Of a stretch of DNA of 64,000 bases, positions 17,167 through 24,313 are shown one piece after another. Position 1 is the first letter of the stretch. Each line of letters starts with the position of its first letter. The notes beneath the pieces are model-generated. The model was not told where the DNA came from and searched no databases. It saw only the letters and a program-made list of their open reading frames with translations. The stretch is taken from assembly GCF_902364025.1 (NCBI RefSeq), contig NZ_CABJCG010000001.1, positions 434,001 through 498,000 of the forward strand. Direction: 5' to 3'. A program made the position numbers and the translations under genes. This stretch comes from Enterocloster lavalensis. GTDB lineage: Bacteria; Bacillota; Clostridia; Lachnospirales; Lachnospiraceae.

Positions 17167-17796
17167 TTATTTTTTATTGCCCCAGAGTTTGTTCTCCGTG
17201 CCGTGGGCCAGGCGGACAATATTGGCCTTGTGCCGCCAGAACGCCAGAGCCGATATGGCCGCCGCAACTATGTAGTAGTCCGTCAGCCCGGCCTCAGGAA
17301 TTCCGTAGGACCCGGCCATCACACAATTCCAGGCCAGAAAGATCGTCGCCACCACCAGGGAGCCCAGGGACACATACCGGCTCACCGCCACCACCAGCAC
17401 GAAGCTGATCAGGCAGATCACCATAAGCCGCCAGTCCAGGGAGGTGAGAATCCCGGCCGTGGCCGCAATTCCCTTTCCGCCCTGAAATTTCAGGTAAAAT
17501 GGGTAGTTGTGGCCCAGGATCACGCCGAGACCGGTGTACAGAGTCAGAAGATACCCCATGGGCGGGTCGTCCCGGAACAGGATACGCACCGCCACACAGG
17601 GGATCATGGTCTTTAACACATCGCCGATAAACACCACCAGGCCGGCCTTTTTGCCCAGCACCCGCAGCGCGTTGGTGGTGCCGGAGTTGCCGCTGCCGTG
17701 CTGGCGGATGTCGATCCCGTTCATTTTCCCGTAAAGATAACCGCTCTCAATCAATCCAAAGGCATATCCCACCACCAGGCAAATGATTCGCTCCAT
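17167..17796 (-). CDS. plsY: glycerol-3-phosphate acyltransferase PlsY
   Basis: About 209 residues. Membrane enzyme transferring acyl from acyl-phosphate to glycerol 3-phosphate. Motifs GSGNSGTTNALR (about residue 35), HNYPFYLKFQGGKGIA (about 100) and the C-terminal HKANIVRLAHGTENK are present, with several hydrophobic segments. The ATG at 17796 has GAGG 9 bases upstream; a GTG at 17811 is less likely. Part of the der-plsY-gpsA cluster, an arrangement common in Firmicutes. Confidence 0.95.
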   Translation of the reverse strand: MERIICLVVGYAFGLIESGYLYGKMNGIDIRQHGSGNSGTTNALRVLGKKAGLVVFIGDVLKTMIPCVAVRILFRDDPPMGYLLTLYTGLGVILGHNYPFYLKFQGGKGIAATAGILTSLDWRLMVICLISFVLVVAVSRYVSLGSLVVATIFLAWNCVMAGSYGIPEAGLTDYYIVAAAISALAFWRHKANIVRLAHGTENKLWGNKK

Positions 17797-17814
17797 AAAT
17801 ACACACCTCACATT

Positions 17815-19143
17815 TTATTGATCCTTTTCCTTGCGCTCACGGATGACGAACTTTAAGGAAGTTCCCCGGAAGCCGAAGGCGCTTCGGATCTGATTCTCCA
17901 GATAACGTACATAGGAAAAATGCATCAGTTCCTTGTCGTTGACAAAAGCCACAAAGGTCGGCGGCTTCACGGCCACCTGGGTCATGTAGTAGATCTTCAG
18001 GCGTTTGCCCTTGTCGGAGGGCGGCTGCTGCATGGCGACGGCCTCCGCCATAATCTCGTTGAGAACACCGGTGGAAACCCGCAGGTTCTGGTTCTGTCTG
18101 ACCGCGTCGATCACTTCAAACAGCTTTGGCAGCCGCTGTCCCGTGGCGGCGGAGACAAAGAGGTACTCCGCGTAGGGAATGAAGGACAGGATTTCCTTCA
18201 GCTTGTTGGTGTACTCGTAAATGGTCTTGTCGTTTTTCTCAATGGCGTCCCACTTGTTCACGGCAACAATGATTCCCTTGCCGCGCTCATGGGCGATTCC
18301 GGCGATCTTGGCGTCCTGCTCGGTGACACCCTCCTTGGCATCGATGACCACCACCACGATGTCCGCCCGCTCCACCGCGGTCACGGTGCGGATGATGCTG
18401 TAGCGCTCCAGCTCCTCGTGGATCTTGCTCTTGCGCCTGAGGCCCGCGGTGTCGATAAACACGTAGGGCGTGCCATCGTGAATGATCTCCGTGTCCACCG
18501 CGTCCCGGGTGGTTCCCGCGATGTCGGAGACGATCACGCGGTTCTCTCCCAGCAGCTTATTTATAATAGAAGATTTGCCCACATTGGGCTTGCCCACCAC
18601 GGCGATGCGGGGGCGCTCATCCTCCTCTTCCTCCAGCTTGGCGCAGTCAAAATACTTGACCACCTCGTCCAGCAGGTCGCCGATTCCCAGGCGGGAGGCC
18701 GCGGACACCGGCACCGGATCGCCGATGCCCAAATTGTAGAACTCGTAGACGTCGTTGCCGAACTTCTCGTAGCTGTCCACCTTGTTGACGGCCAGAACCA
18801 CCGGCTTGCGGGACTTGCGCAGCATGTCCGCCACCTTGGTGTCCGCGTCCACCAGCCCCTGGCGCACGTCCACAATAAAGACGATCACATCCGCGGTGGC
18901 GATGGCGATCTCTGCCTGCTCCCGCATCTGCGACAAAATCACATCGCTGGTGTCCGGCTCGATGCCGCCGGTGTCGATCAGCGTGAAATTCATATTCAGC
19001 CAGGTACAGTCCGCGTAAATCCTGTCCCTGGTCACGCCGGGCGTGTCCTTCACGATGGAGATCGTCTCCCCGGCCAAAACATTAAACAACGTGGATTTGC
19101 CCACATTGGGACGTCCCACGATTGCTACCACTGGTTTGCTCAT
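17815..19143 (-). CDS. der: ribosome biogenesis GTPase Der (EngA)
   Basis: 442 residues. Tandem GTPase domains: first G1 GRPNVGKST near residue 9, second G1 GKPNVGKSS near 185, each with DTPG/DTAG and NKVD/NKWD motifs, then a KH-like C-terminal domain. Acts in 50S subunit maturation. The ATG at 19143 has GGAGG 9 bases upstream; the longer frame to 19203 is not supported. Confidence 0.97.
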   Translation of the reverse strand: MSKPVVAIVGRPNVGKSTLFNVLAGETISIVKDTPGVTRDRIYADCTWLNMNFTLIDTGGIEPDTSDVILSQMREQAEIAIATADVIVFIVDVRQGLVDADTKVADMLRKSRKPVVLAVNKVDSYEKFGNDVYEFYNLGIGDPVPVSAASRLGIGDLLDEVVKYFDCAKLEEEEDERPRIAVVGKPNVGKSSIINKLLGENRVIVSDIAGTTRDAVDTEIIHDGTPYVFIDTAGLRRKSKIHEELERYSIIRTVTAVERADIVVVVIDAKEGVTEQDAKIAGIAHERGKGIIVAVNKWDAIEKNDKTIYEYTNKLKEILSFIPYAEYLFVSAATGQRLPKLFEVIDAVRQNQNLRVSTGVLNEIMAEAVAMQQPPSDKGKRLKIYYMTQVAVKPPTFVAFVNDKELMHFSYVRYLENQIRSAFGFRGTSLKFVIRERKEKDQ

Positions 19144-19171
19144 TCTAATCTTCCTCCAATTTCTCGGTCCA

Positions 19172-19366
19172 TCACATCTGCTTTCGCACGATCCGGTACT
19201 CATCGCCCGGCTGGTAGTACGGGCAGGCGAAATCCCTTCCGCTCAAAAACCGCACCATCTCGTCCTCGTCTAAGTTCACTTCGCAGACATAATAGTCATT
19301 TTCTTCGTCGTACGCGTAATTGCCGCAGTATTCACAACTGTTTTTCTTCGCACTCTGTTTTTTCAT
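19172..19366 (-). CDS. DUF6472 family protein
   Basis: About 64 residues. Four cysteines in [12 protein letters not shown]...YYVCEVN...[12 protein letters not shown] suggest a small metal-binding protein, and the closing [16 protein letters not shown] is the conserved part of this Lachnospiraceae-type family. Function unknown. The ATG at 19366 lies 11-12 bases after GGAGG; an ATG at 19396 is also in frame. It lies 28 bases before der and may be co-transcribed with it. Confidence 0.7.
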   Translation of the reverse strand: MKKQSAKKNSCEYCGNYAYDEENDYYVCEVNLDEDEMVRFLSGRDFACPYYQPGDEYRIVRKQM

Positions 19367-19396
19367 ATCCGGCATCTTCCTCCGTCTGCCAGGCAT

Positions 19397-19692
19397 TATC
19401 CGCTTGATTTTACTATATTGCGCCTTACTTGTAAAGCCTTTTCCACAAACGCCCGGCCGGTTACAGCGTTCCTCTTCCGATATTGGAACATGCTGTCGTA
19501 ACTTCTATCATACCAATTCCGCACATTTTTGTAAATGCCTGATTTTTCGTAACAGTCCAGGCGGCGGCCTTTTTCGGTCAAGAAGATAAGCCGTCTAAAT
19601 TGTTGCGCTTTCCCCCACTGGCCGAATTCCGCCAAAATATCGGGTTCCATGGGAAAAGCTTTTGTATTTTTTGAGAAAATTATTACAACCAC
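19397..19692. other. intergenic region between the DUF6472 gene and prs
   Basis: About 300 bases of lower GC. One 98-residue minus-strand frame spans it but has no ribosome binding site and no recognisable sequence. Apart from the prs promoter at its right edge I see no feature. Confidence 0.4.
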
Positions 19693-19722
19693 TTGACGTT
19701 TGCGATTGATCGATGGTATAAA
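19693..19722 (+). promoter_or_regulatory. sigma-A promoter of prs
   Basis: -35 TTGACG, an 18-base spacer and -10 TATAAA, about 70 bases before the prs start. Confidence 0.7.
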
Positions 19723-19791
19723 TCATATGTGATTATGGCTTATTGTCGGAACACAAACTTTTTTACAATTCACATAAAGGAGCACGCTCTC

Positions 19792-21000
19792 ATGGCAAAC
19801 AATTTTGTTTTCAATGATTCGCTTCCCGTGGCGCCCTTAAAAATCGCCGCCCTGGAAAGCTGCAAGGAGCTGGCCGGTATGGTCAACGACCACATCGTCC
19901 GCTTCCGCAGAAATGATATGGAGGAATTAATGCGCCGCAAGGAGGATCTCCACTACCGCGGCTACGATGTGGATTCCTACCTGTTAAACTGCCGCTGCCC
20001 CAGATTCGGCACCGGCGAGGCCAAAGCGGTGATCAACGAGTCGGTCCGCGGCACGGACATCTACGTGATGGTGGATGTGATGAACTACAGCATCCCCTAC
20101 ACGGTCAGCGGATACACCAACCACATGTCCCCGGACGACCATTTCCAGGACCTGAAACGGATTGTGGGAGCCTGCGTCTCCACCGCCCACCGGGTGAACG
20201 TGGTGATGCCCTTCCTTTATGAGAGCCGCCAGCACAAGCGCAGCAAGCGCGAGTCCCTGGACTGCGCCATGGCCCTTGAGGAGTTAGCCAACATGGGAGT
20301 GGACAACATCATCACCTTTGATGCCCACGATCCCCGTGTACAGAACGCCATTCCCCTGATCGGATTTGACAATTTCATGCCCACCTACCAGTTCGTGAAG
20401 TCCCTGTTCGCCCACGATCCCCACATCGAGATCGACCAGGAGCACCTGATGATCATCAGCCCGGACGAGGGCGCCATGAACCGCGCCGTGTACCTGGCCA
20501 ACAACCTGGGCGTGGACATGGGTATGTTCTACAAGCGCCGGGACTATTCCCAGGTGATCGGCGGGCGCAACCCCATCGTGGCCCACGAGTTTTTGGGTTC
20601 CTCCGTGGAGGGCAAGACCGTGCTGATCATCGACGACATGATCTCCTCCGGCGAGAGTATGCTGGACACCGCCAAGGAGCTGAAGGAGCGCAAAGCCAAG
20701 AAGGTAATCGTCTGCTGTACCTTCGGCCTGTTCACCAACGGACTGGACAAGTTCGACGAATTCCACGCCAAGGGCTACTTAGACTACGTGATCACCACCA
20801 ACTTAAACTACCGCCCCGCTGAGCTGCTGAACCGCGAGTGGTATCTGGAGGCCGATATGAGCAAGTACATCGCCGCCATCATCAACTCTCTGAACCACGA
20901 CCGCTCCATCAGCGCCACCCTCTCCCCCACGGAGAAGATCCAGCGCCTGGTGGCAAAATATCAGGCCGGCGGTTATGAGTATTTCCAGAAATTGGTATAA
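19792..21000 (+). CDS. prs: ribose-phosphate pyrophosphokinase, long form
   Basis: Makes PRPP from ribose 5-phosphate and ATP for nucleotide, His and Trp synthesis. 402 residues versus about 315 for standard bacterial enzymes; the extra length is at the N-terminus and in internal insertions. The PRPP-binding loop VLIIDDMISSGESM is intact, as are ITFDAHDPRVQ (flexible loop/active site) and SPDEGAMNRA. AAGGAG lies 9 bases before the ATG at 19792. The longer form is typical of Lachnospiraceae. Monocistronic, with its own promoter and a strong terminator. Confidence 0.93.
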   Translation: MANNFVFNDSLPVAPLKIAALESCKELAGMVNDHIVRFRRNDMEELMRRKEDLHYRGYDVDSYLLNCRCPRFGTGEAKAVINESVRGTDIYVMVDVMNYSIPYTVSGYTNHMSPDDHFQDLKRIVGACVSTAHRVNVVMPFLYESRQHKRSKRESLDCAMALEELANMGVDNIITFDAHDPRVQNAIPLIGFDNFMPTYQFVKSLFAHDPHIEIDQEHLMIISPDEGAMNRAVYLANNLGVDMGMFYKRRDYSQVIGGRNPIVAHEFLGSSVEGKTVLIIDDMISSGESMLDTAKELKERKAKKVIVCCTFGLFTNGLDKFDEFHAKGYLDYVITTNLNYRPAELLNREWYLEADMSKYIAAIINSLNHDRSISATLSPTEKIQRLVAKYQAGGYEYFQKLV

Positions 21001-21017
21001 AAATCAGATGATTTCCT

Positions 21018-21065
21018 AAAAACGGGAGATACCGGACCACAAAAATCCGGTATCTCCCGTTTTTT
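21018..21065 (+). terminator. terminator after prs
   Basis: A perfect stem of about 19 bp (AAAAACGGGAGATACCGGA and its complement) with a T6 tail, 18 bases after prs. The A-rich left side means it may also serve pgeF from the minus strand. Confidence 0.92.
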
Positions 21066-21096
21066 ACCGGCTGAGGACATTTCCCCGCCGGCCCGT

Positions 21097-21975
21097 TCAT
21101 TTCCCGTCTGAAAGCGCGTCTCCCTTCAGGCACAAAAAGGCCGCCAGGTTCCCCCGCTCCTCCCCCACCGTGCGGTGGGAAAACAGATAATCGCTGTTGC
21201 ACTTGGTGCAGATGTTTGTGGTGTGAATCTGTTTTGCGGGCACACCCGCCTCCTCAAGAATAATCCGGTTGGCAGCCCACAAATCCAGCTGGTATTTGCC
21301 TGGCCCCACGCCCGGCCGGAAAAGCGCCGGGTGATGCTCCGGCGCGAAGGCCTGACAGAAGGCCTCCACCACTTCCCCGCCCACTTCAAAACAGTCCTCG
21401 CAGATGCTGGGGCCGATGCAGGCCACCAGATCCTGAGGATCGGTGCCGAATTCGCGCTTCATGGCCTCCACCGTCTCCCGGCCCATCCGCGCTACGGTGC
21501 CACGCCAGCCGGAATGGCTTAAACCGATGGCCTTTTTCACCGGATCCACCAGGTAGAGGGGCACGCAGTCCGCATAGAAGGTCACCAGGGTGACGCCTGG
21601 CAGGTTCGTGATCAGTCCGTCCACATCCCGGTAGTCCCGGGTCCTCACCACGCCTTTACCCAGGTCCTCTTTCGTCACGCGGCGCACATTGGTGGTGTGG
21701 GTCTGGTAGGACGCCACCATCCGGTCCCGATCCACCCCCAGGGCGGCCGCCATGCGCGTGAAATTCTCCAGCACGTGATCGGGATCATCCCCCCGGCTGT
21801 AGGAAAAGTTCATGGTGGCGAATTTCCCCTGGCTGGCCCCGCCCATGCGGGTGGAAAACCCATTTTTTACCATCCCCAGGTCGTCCAGGGCCCGGAAGGA
21901 AAGATAGGGGGTGCTCTCCTCACCTCTGGTTTCAAATATCTCCAGGTCGTTTTTATAGTTCCACTGTATTTTCAT
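21097..21975 (-). CDS. pgeF: peptidoglycan editing factor PgeF (DUF152/laccase-fold)
   Basis: 292 residues. Family members are copper/zinc-dependent multifunctional enzymes; one role is removing wrongly incorporated L-Ser from cell-wall precursors, and others show purine nucleoside phosphorylase activity. Metal-site motifs YADCVPLYLVDP, GLSHSGWRGTV and IGPSICEDCFEV are visible, and the C-terminal TNICTKCNSDYLFSHR is conserved. AAGGAG lies 8 bases before the ATG. It stands 30 bases after the yraN stop in the same direction. Confidence 0.9.
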   Translation of the reverse strand: MKIQWNYKNDLEIFETRGEESTPYLSFRALDDLGMVKNGFSTRMGGASQGKFATMNFSYSRGDDPDHVLENFTRMAAALGVDRDRMVASYQTHTTNVRRVTKEDLGKGVVRTRDYRDVDGLITNLPGVTLVTFYADCVPLYLVDPVKKAIGLSHSGWRGTVARMGRETVEAMKREFGTDPQDLVACIGPSICEDCFEVGGEVVEAFCQAFAPEHHPALFRPGVGPGKYQLDLWAANRIILEEAGVPAKQIHTTNICTKCNSDYLFSHRTVGEERGNLAAFLCLKGDALSDGK

Positions 21976-22005
21976 TGTCCGGTCTCCTTTATGTTCGTCG
22001 ATCGC

Positions 22006-22347
22006 TCAGAATGCATTTTGAATCAAAAGGATCTCATTTCCCGTGATGGAAACCACGTCAAATCGGCAGGGCGAGTCAAGACCCAGACCTCTGCTGTACA
22101 GATAAAATACGGCGGTCTGGCGGATGCGCCTCTGCTTGAGCGGCCCCACGGCCTCCGCCGGCGCTCCCTTTGCCAGGCTGCTTCTGTATTTCACCTCAAC
22201 AAAAACCAGATAGCTGCCGTCCCGGGCGATCAGGTCGATCTCCCCCTGGCGGCAGCGGAAATTTTTCTCCAGTATCCGGTAGCCTTTGGCGGTCAGATAT
22301 TCCGCCGCCCTGGCCTCATATTCGCTTCCCGTCCGGCGATTGTTCAT
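22006..22347 (-). CDS. yraN: YraN family (UPF0102) endonuclease-like protein
   Basis: 113 residues from the ATG at 22347, which has GGAGG 5 bases upstream. Restriction-endonuclease-like fold with GEIDLIARDG and VFVEVKYR, the Asp/Glu/Lys constellation of PD-(D/E)XK nucleases, and a conserved N-terminal GSEYEARAAEYL. Biochemical role unknown. It normally neighbours rnhB in Firmicutes; here about 1.3 kb of RNA-rich DNA separates them. Confidence 0.88.
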   Translation of the reverse strand: MNNRRTGSEYEARAAEYLTAKGYRILEKNFRCRQGEIDLIARDGSYLVFVEVKYRSSLAKGAPAEAVGPLKQRRIRQTAVFYLYSRGLGLDSPCRFDVVSITGNEILLIQNAF

Positions 22348-22486
22348 CACTGCCTCCGTTTTCCTGCGCATTCTTTGTCTTAATAGTTTACTGTATCTTT
22401 TGCGGCAGGGCAACTACTTTTTGATAAACAGACGGGACCTGATCCATTTGGCCATACCCGGATGGCTCTTTGCGTTTTTTGTCAAA

Positions 22487-22558
22487 TGCAGGCGACAGGA
22501 TTCGAACCTGTGATATACCGGTTAAAAGCCGGTTGCCATTCCGCTTGGCTACGCCTGC
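22487..22558 (-). tRNA. tRNA-Lys(TTT)-like gene with Gln-like D arm
   Basis: Complete cloverleaf: acceptor GCAGGCG/CGCCTGC, D arm GCCAAGCGGAATGGC, anticodon arm ACCGG-CTTTTAA-CCGGT (anticodon TTT), variable ATATC and T arm ACAGG-TTCGAAT-CCTGT. CCA is not encoded. The D arm resembles that of bacterial tRNA-Gln rather than tRNA-Lys. It is the last member of the array and the most normal one. Confidence 0.8.
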
Positions 22559-22584
22559 GTTCTCCGCTGCGCTGCAACGGCGAA

Positions 22585-22653
22585 CCCTGAAGGGAAGGAT
22601 CGAACTTCCACCCGCCGATCCGGCGGGAGCTCTGTCTTTCGAGCTGCAACAGG
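22585..22653 (-). tRNA. degenerate tRNA-like sequence
   Basis: T arm GGAAG-TTCGATC-CTTCC and D stem GCTC/GAGC are intact, but the acceptor (CCTGTTG/CTTCAGG) has two mismatches, the D loop lacks the usual GG, the anticodon loop CGGATCG has G instead of U33, and only one base separates the anticodon and T stems. Formal anticodon GAT (Ile). Probably a pseudo-tRNA or a non-decoding tRNA-like RNA. It lies 3 bases after the preceding tRNA-like unit. Confidence 0.55.
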
Positions 22654-22656
22654 AAA

Positions 22657-22729
22657 TATCCGGAGTGGGATTTGAACCCACAAAACCCGCAGCCTGAGTG
22701 CGGGACGTATTCCATTCCGTCATCCGGAT
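22657..22729 (-). tRNA. tRNA-like with Leu anticodon CAG but short variable loop
   Basis: Perfect 7-bp acceptor ATCCGGA/TCCGGAT, D arm ACG-loop-CGT containing GG, anticodon arm CCGCA-CTCAGGC-TGCGG (anticodon CAG), variable GTTTT and perfect T arm GTGGG-TTCAAAT-CCCAC. Bacterial tRNA-Leu normally has a long variable arm, so a class I body with CAG is abnormal. The amino acid cannot be inferred from the anticodon alone. Confidence 0.7.
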
Positions 22730-22788
22730 CAAATGCGTGGGACAGACGAAGGTCCATCCCGCGCGCGCCCTGAAGGGAGACTAATACA

Positions 22789-22866
22789 TTGCAGGAGCGG
22801 GAGTCGAACCCGCTATCACAGACAGGGTATGAACCTGGTATGGTCATTCCGTTCCACTCTCCTGCA
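22789..22866 (-). tRNA. tRNA-like with Met/Ile2 anticodon CAT
   Basis: Acceptor TGCAGGA/TCCTGCA is perfect, D arm TGG-AACGGAATGA-CCA, anticodon stem CCAGG/CCTGT with one mismatch, loop TTCATAC giving CAT, variable region of about 8 bases, T arm GCGGG-TTCGACT-CCCGC. The acceptor stem does not resemble elongator or initiator tRNA-Met. A C34 in CAT could also be modified to lysidine and read Ile. Confidence 0.7.
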
Positions 22867-23123
22867 CAAGTTATAAATGATTTTTCCTCGATCATTTGAT
22901 CCGCCGGGTATCCCCGGCAGATCGGGCGCAATAGGGGCGGCAGATCGATTGCCCGCCCATTGCATACAGTATCCGGATTATGCGGCTGCATCGTCCGGCC
23001 CGGTAATTCTTCCCGGTCAACGGTATCAAGGAAGTGCCTGTTTCCCAAATATCGTAAATGGTGTGAGCATTATCGCCCACCATGCTTTGCGCTCCGCAGA
23101 ATCAGGTTCTGCCGGTTCGCGAA

Positions 23124-23181
23124 CTCCCAGGGCAGGACTTGAACCTGCTGCCCGCCGCTCTGCCGCCTGAGCCGCCTGGAA
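23124..23181 (-). other. tRNA-like fold lacking an anticodon arm
   Basis: Acceptor TTCCAGG/CCTGGGA (one G-U pair), canonical D arm GCTC-AGGCGGCA-GAGC and T arm GCAGG-TTCAAGT-CCTGC, but only 8 bases (GGCGGGCA) where an anticodon arm should be. It lies inside the predicted large RNA and may be one of its domains. Confidence 0.6.
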
Positions 23182-23194
23182 TTATTTTTGGATA

Positions 23195-23229
23195 CAAAAA
23201 AGCCGTCTGCTCATTTCGCGACAGACGGC
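23195..23229 (-). terminator. terminator-like hairpin inside the structured RNA
   Basis: GCCGTCTG/CAGACGGC with a 12-base loop and a T6 run on the minus strand. If active it would end transcripts before the tRNA-like array; if not it is a structural hairpin of the large RNA. Confidence 0.55.
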
Positions 23230-23541
23230 ATTGATCCAATATCCCTTTCCTTAACCAATCACGGCGTGCCTGTGCCGGGACCCGGATAAGCAAACGGATT
23301 TCGTCTGCGTGCGAAACAATTATAATCCACCAAAGGGTACAGAGATGCGCCAGAGAGCAGCATGACAGCTCCTGCGCGCAGGCATGACAAATCAAACAAT
23401 CTGGCGTCCGGATTGTTCCATAAGCGTTTCGTCTGTTTCTGCGTAAGTTCCATTGTCCTTGTGCTCATCACCATGATCCTTTCCCTAATTTTATCATCGG
23501 AAACCCGCGGGCTGCGCCGGGGTTTTCTGAATTGATGCAAT

Positions 23542-23591
23542 AAAAAAGCCTGCACGAAAATCTACGAACACCTCGTAGATACCGGACAGGC
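23542..23591 (-). promoter_or_regulatory. attenuator-like hairpin at the start of the structured RNA
   Basis: GCCTG/CAGGC encloses ATCTACGA/TCGTAGAT and is followed by T6, an intrinsic-terminator shape about 15 bases after the predicted transcription start. Its GCCTG is also used in the 14-bp long-range helix with 23028-23041, so the two structures exclude each other. Confidence 0.5.
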
Positions 23592-23610
23592 ACTTCCTTT
23601 ATCTGGTATT

Positions 23611-23639
23611 AATATAGCATCTCAATCCTAATCTGTCAA
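23611..23639 (-). promoter_or_regulatory. strong sigma-A promoter of the structured RNA/tRNA-like array
   Basis: Minus strand -35 TTGACA, a 17-base spacer and extended -10 TGC-TATATT. It starts 9 bases after the rnhB stop codon, giving the array its own transcription. Confidence 0.8.
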
Positions 23640-23647
23640 TCACTTTT

Positions 23648-24313
23648 TTATTCTTTTGATTCAGCCTCTTCGCTCCAAATATTCCGGATAAAGCTGCGCC
23701 GGTGGATGGGACAGGGCCCCAGCTCCTGAATGGCCTGGATATGGGCCGCGGTGCCGTAGCCCTTGTGTTTGGCAAAGCCGTAGTCCGGGAACAGCTGGTC
23801 GTACTCCACCATCATGTGGTCCCTGGTGACCTTGGCTAAAATGCTGGCGGCGGCGATGGACACGCTCTTGGCGTCCCCCTTGATGATGGGGACCTGCATA
23901 ATGTCCACGCCGGGAATCTCCACCGCGTCGTTGAGCAGAAGATCCGGCTTTACGCCGAGGCCCGCGACAGCCTGGCGCATGGCCTCGTAGGTGGCCTGCA
24001 GGATGTTGATCTCATCGATGCGCTCCGGCCCCACGATGCCAACGCACCATGCCACGGCCTGTTCCTTGATCTGCACGAACAGCTCCTCCCTGCGCTTCTC
24101 CGAGAGCTTCTTGGAGTCGTTTAAATACAGCAGAGTGCAGTCCTTTGGCAGAATCACCGCTCCGGCGGCCACAGGGCCTGCCAGGGGGCCTCTGCCCGCC
24201 TCGTCGATGCCGCAGATCATGGCGCAGGCCGCGTAGGTATTCTCATACTCCCGCATCTGCTCCAGCCGCGCCAGTTCTTTTTCCAGCTTTTCACCGCTTA
24301 ACGTCCTTGCCAT
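23648..24313 (-). CDS. rnhB: ribonuclease HII
   Basis: About 221 residues. Removes single ribonucleotides and RNA primers from DNA. Active-site residues in ICGIDEAGRGPLAGPV (Asp-Glu) and the later ASILAKVTRDHMM are present, with the conserved YPDYGFAKHKGYGT-type segment. ATG at 24313 with GAAGG 6 bases upstream; it overlaps the end of rbgA by 23 bases, indicating translational coupling. The longer frame to 24394 would lie inside rbgA. Confidence 0.95.
   Translation of the reverse strand: MARTLSGEKLEKELARLEQMREYENTYAACAMICGIDEAGRGPLAGPVAAGAVILPKDCTLLYLNDSKKLSEKRREELFVQIKEQAVAWCVGIVGPERIDEINILQATYEAMRQAVAGLGVKPDLLLNDAVEIPGVDIMQVPIIKGDAKSVSIAAASILAKVTRDHMMVEYDQLFPDYGFAKHKGYGTAAHIQAIQELGPCPIHRRSFIRNIWSEEAESKE

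Larger units (their letters stand above)
22870..23604 (-). ncRNA. large structured non-coding RNA (ROOL/GOLLD-like candidate)
   Basis: Begins just after a near-consensus promoter. The 5' segment (23586-23599) is perfectly complementary over 14 bases to 23028-23041, and the pairing can continue inward with GGTATC/GATATT, so about 570 bases are closed by one long helix. Inside are many local hairpins: ATCTACGA/TCGTAGAT at 23560-23580, CCTGC/GCAGG near 23370, GCCGTCTG/CAGACGGC at 23202-23229, GCAGAA/TTCTGC near 23097-23113, and a tRNA-like fold at 23124-23181. Four further stable hairpins lie at 22875-22998. Large ornate RNAs such as ROOL and GOLLD are known to sit next to tRNA genes in Firmicutes and phages; assignment to either is my inference. 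Confidence 0.55.

Noticed and set aside
17920..19407. 495-residue plus-strand frame opposite der
   Set aside because: Antisense to a complete der gene, His/Gln/Val-rich composition typical of a shadow frame, no ribosome binding site.
19396..19692. 98-residue minus-strand frame upstream of prs
   Set aside because: No ribosome binding site and no recognisable sequence; overlaps the prs promoter.
22482..23048. 188-residue minus-strand frame through the tRNA-like array
   Set aside because: It crosses four tRNA-like folds and several hairpins and has no ribosome binding site.
23259..23473. Short minus-strand frame starting MSTRTMELTQKQ with AAAGGA upstream
   Set aside because: The start looks acceptable but the frame lies fully inside the predicted structured RNA and much of it folds into hairpins; coding remains possible but is not supported.
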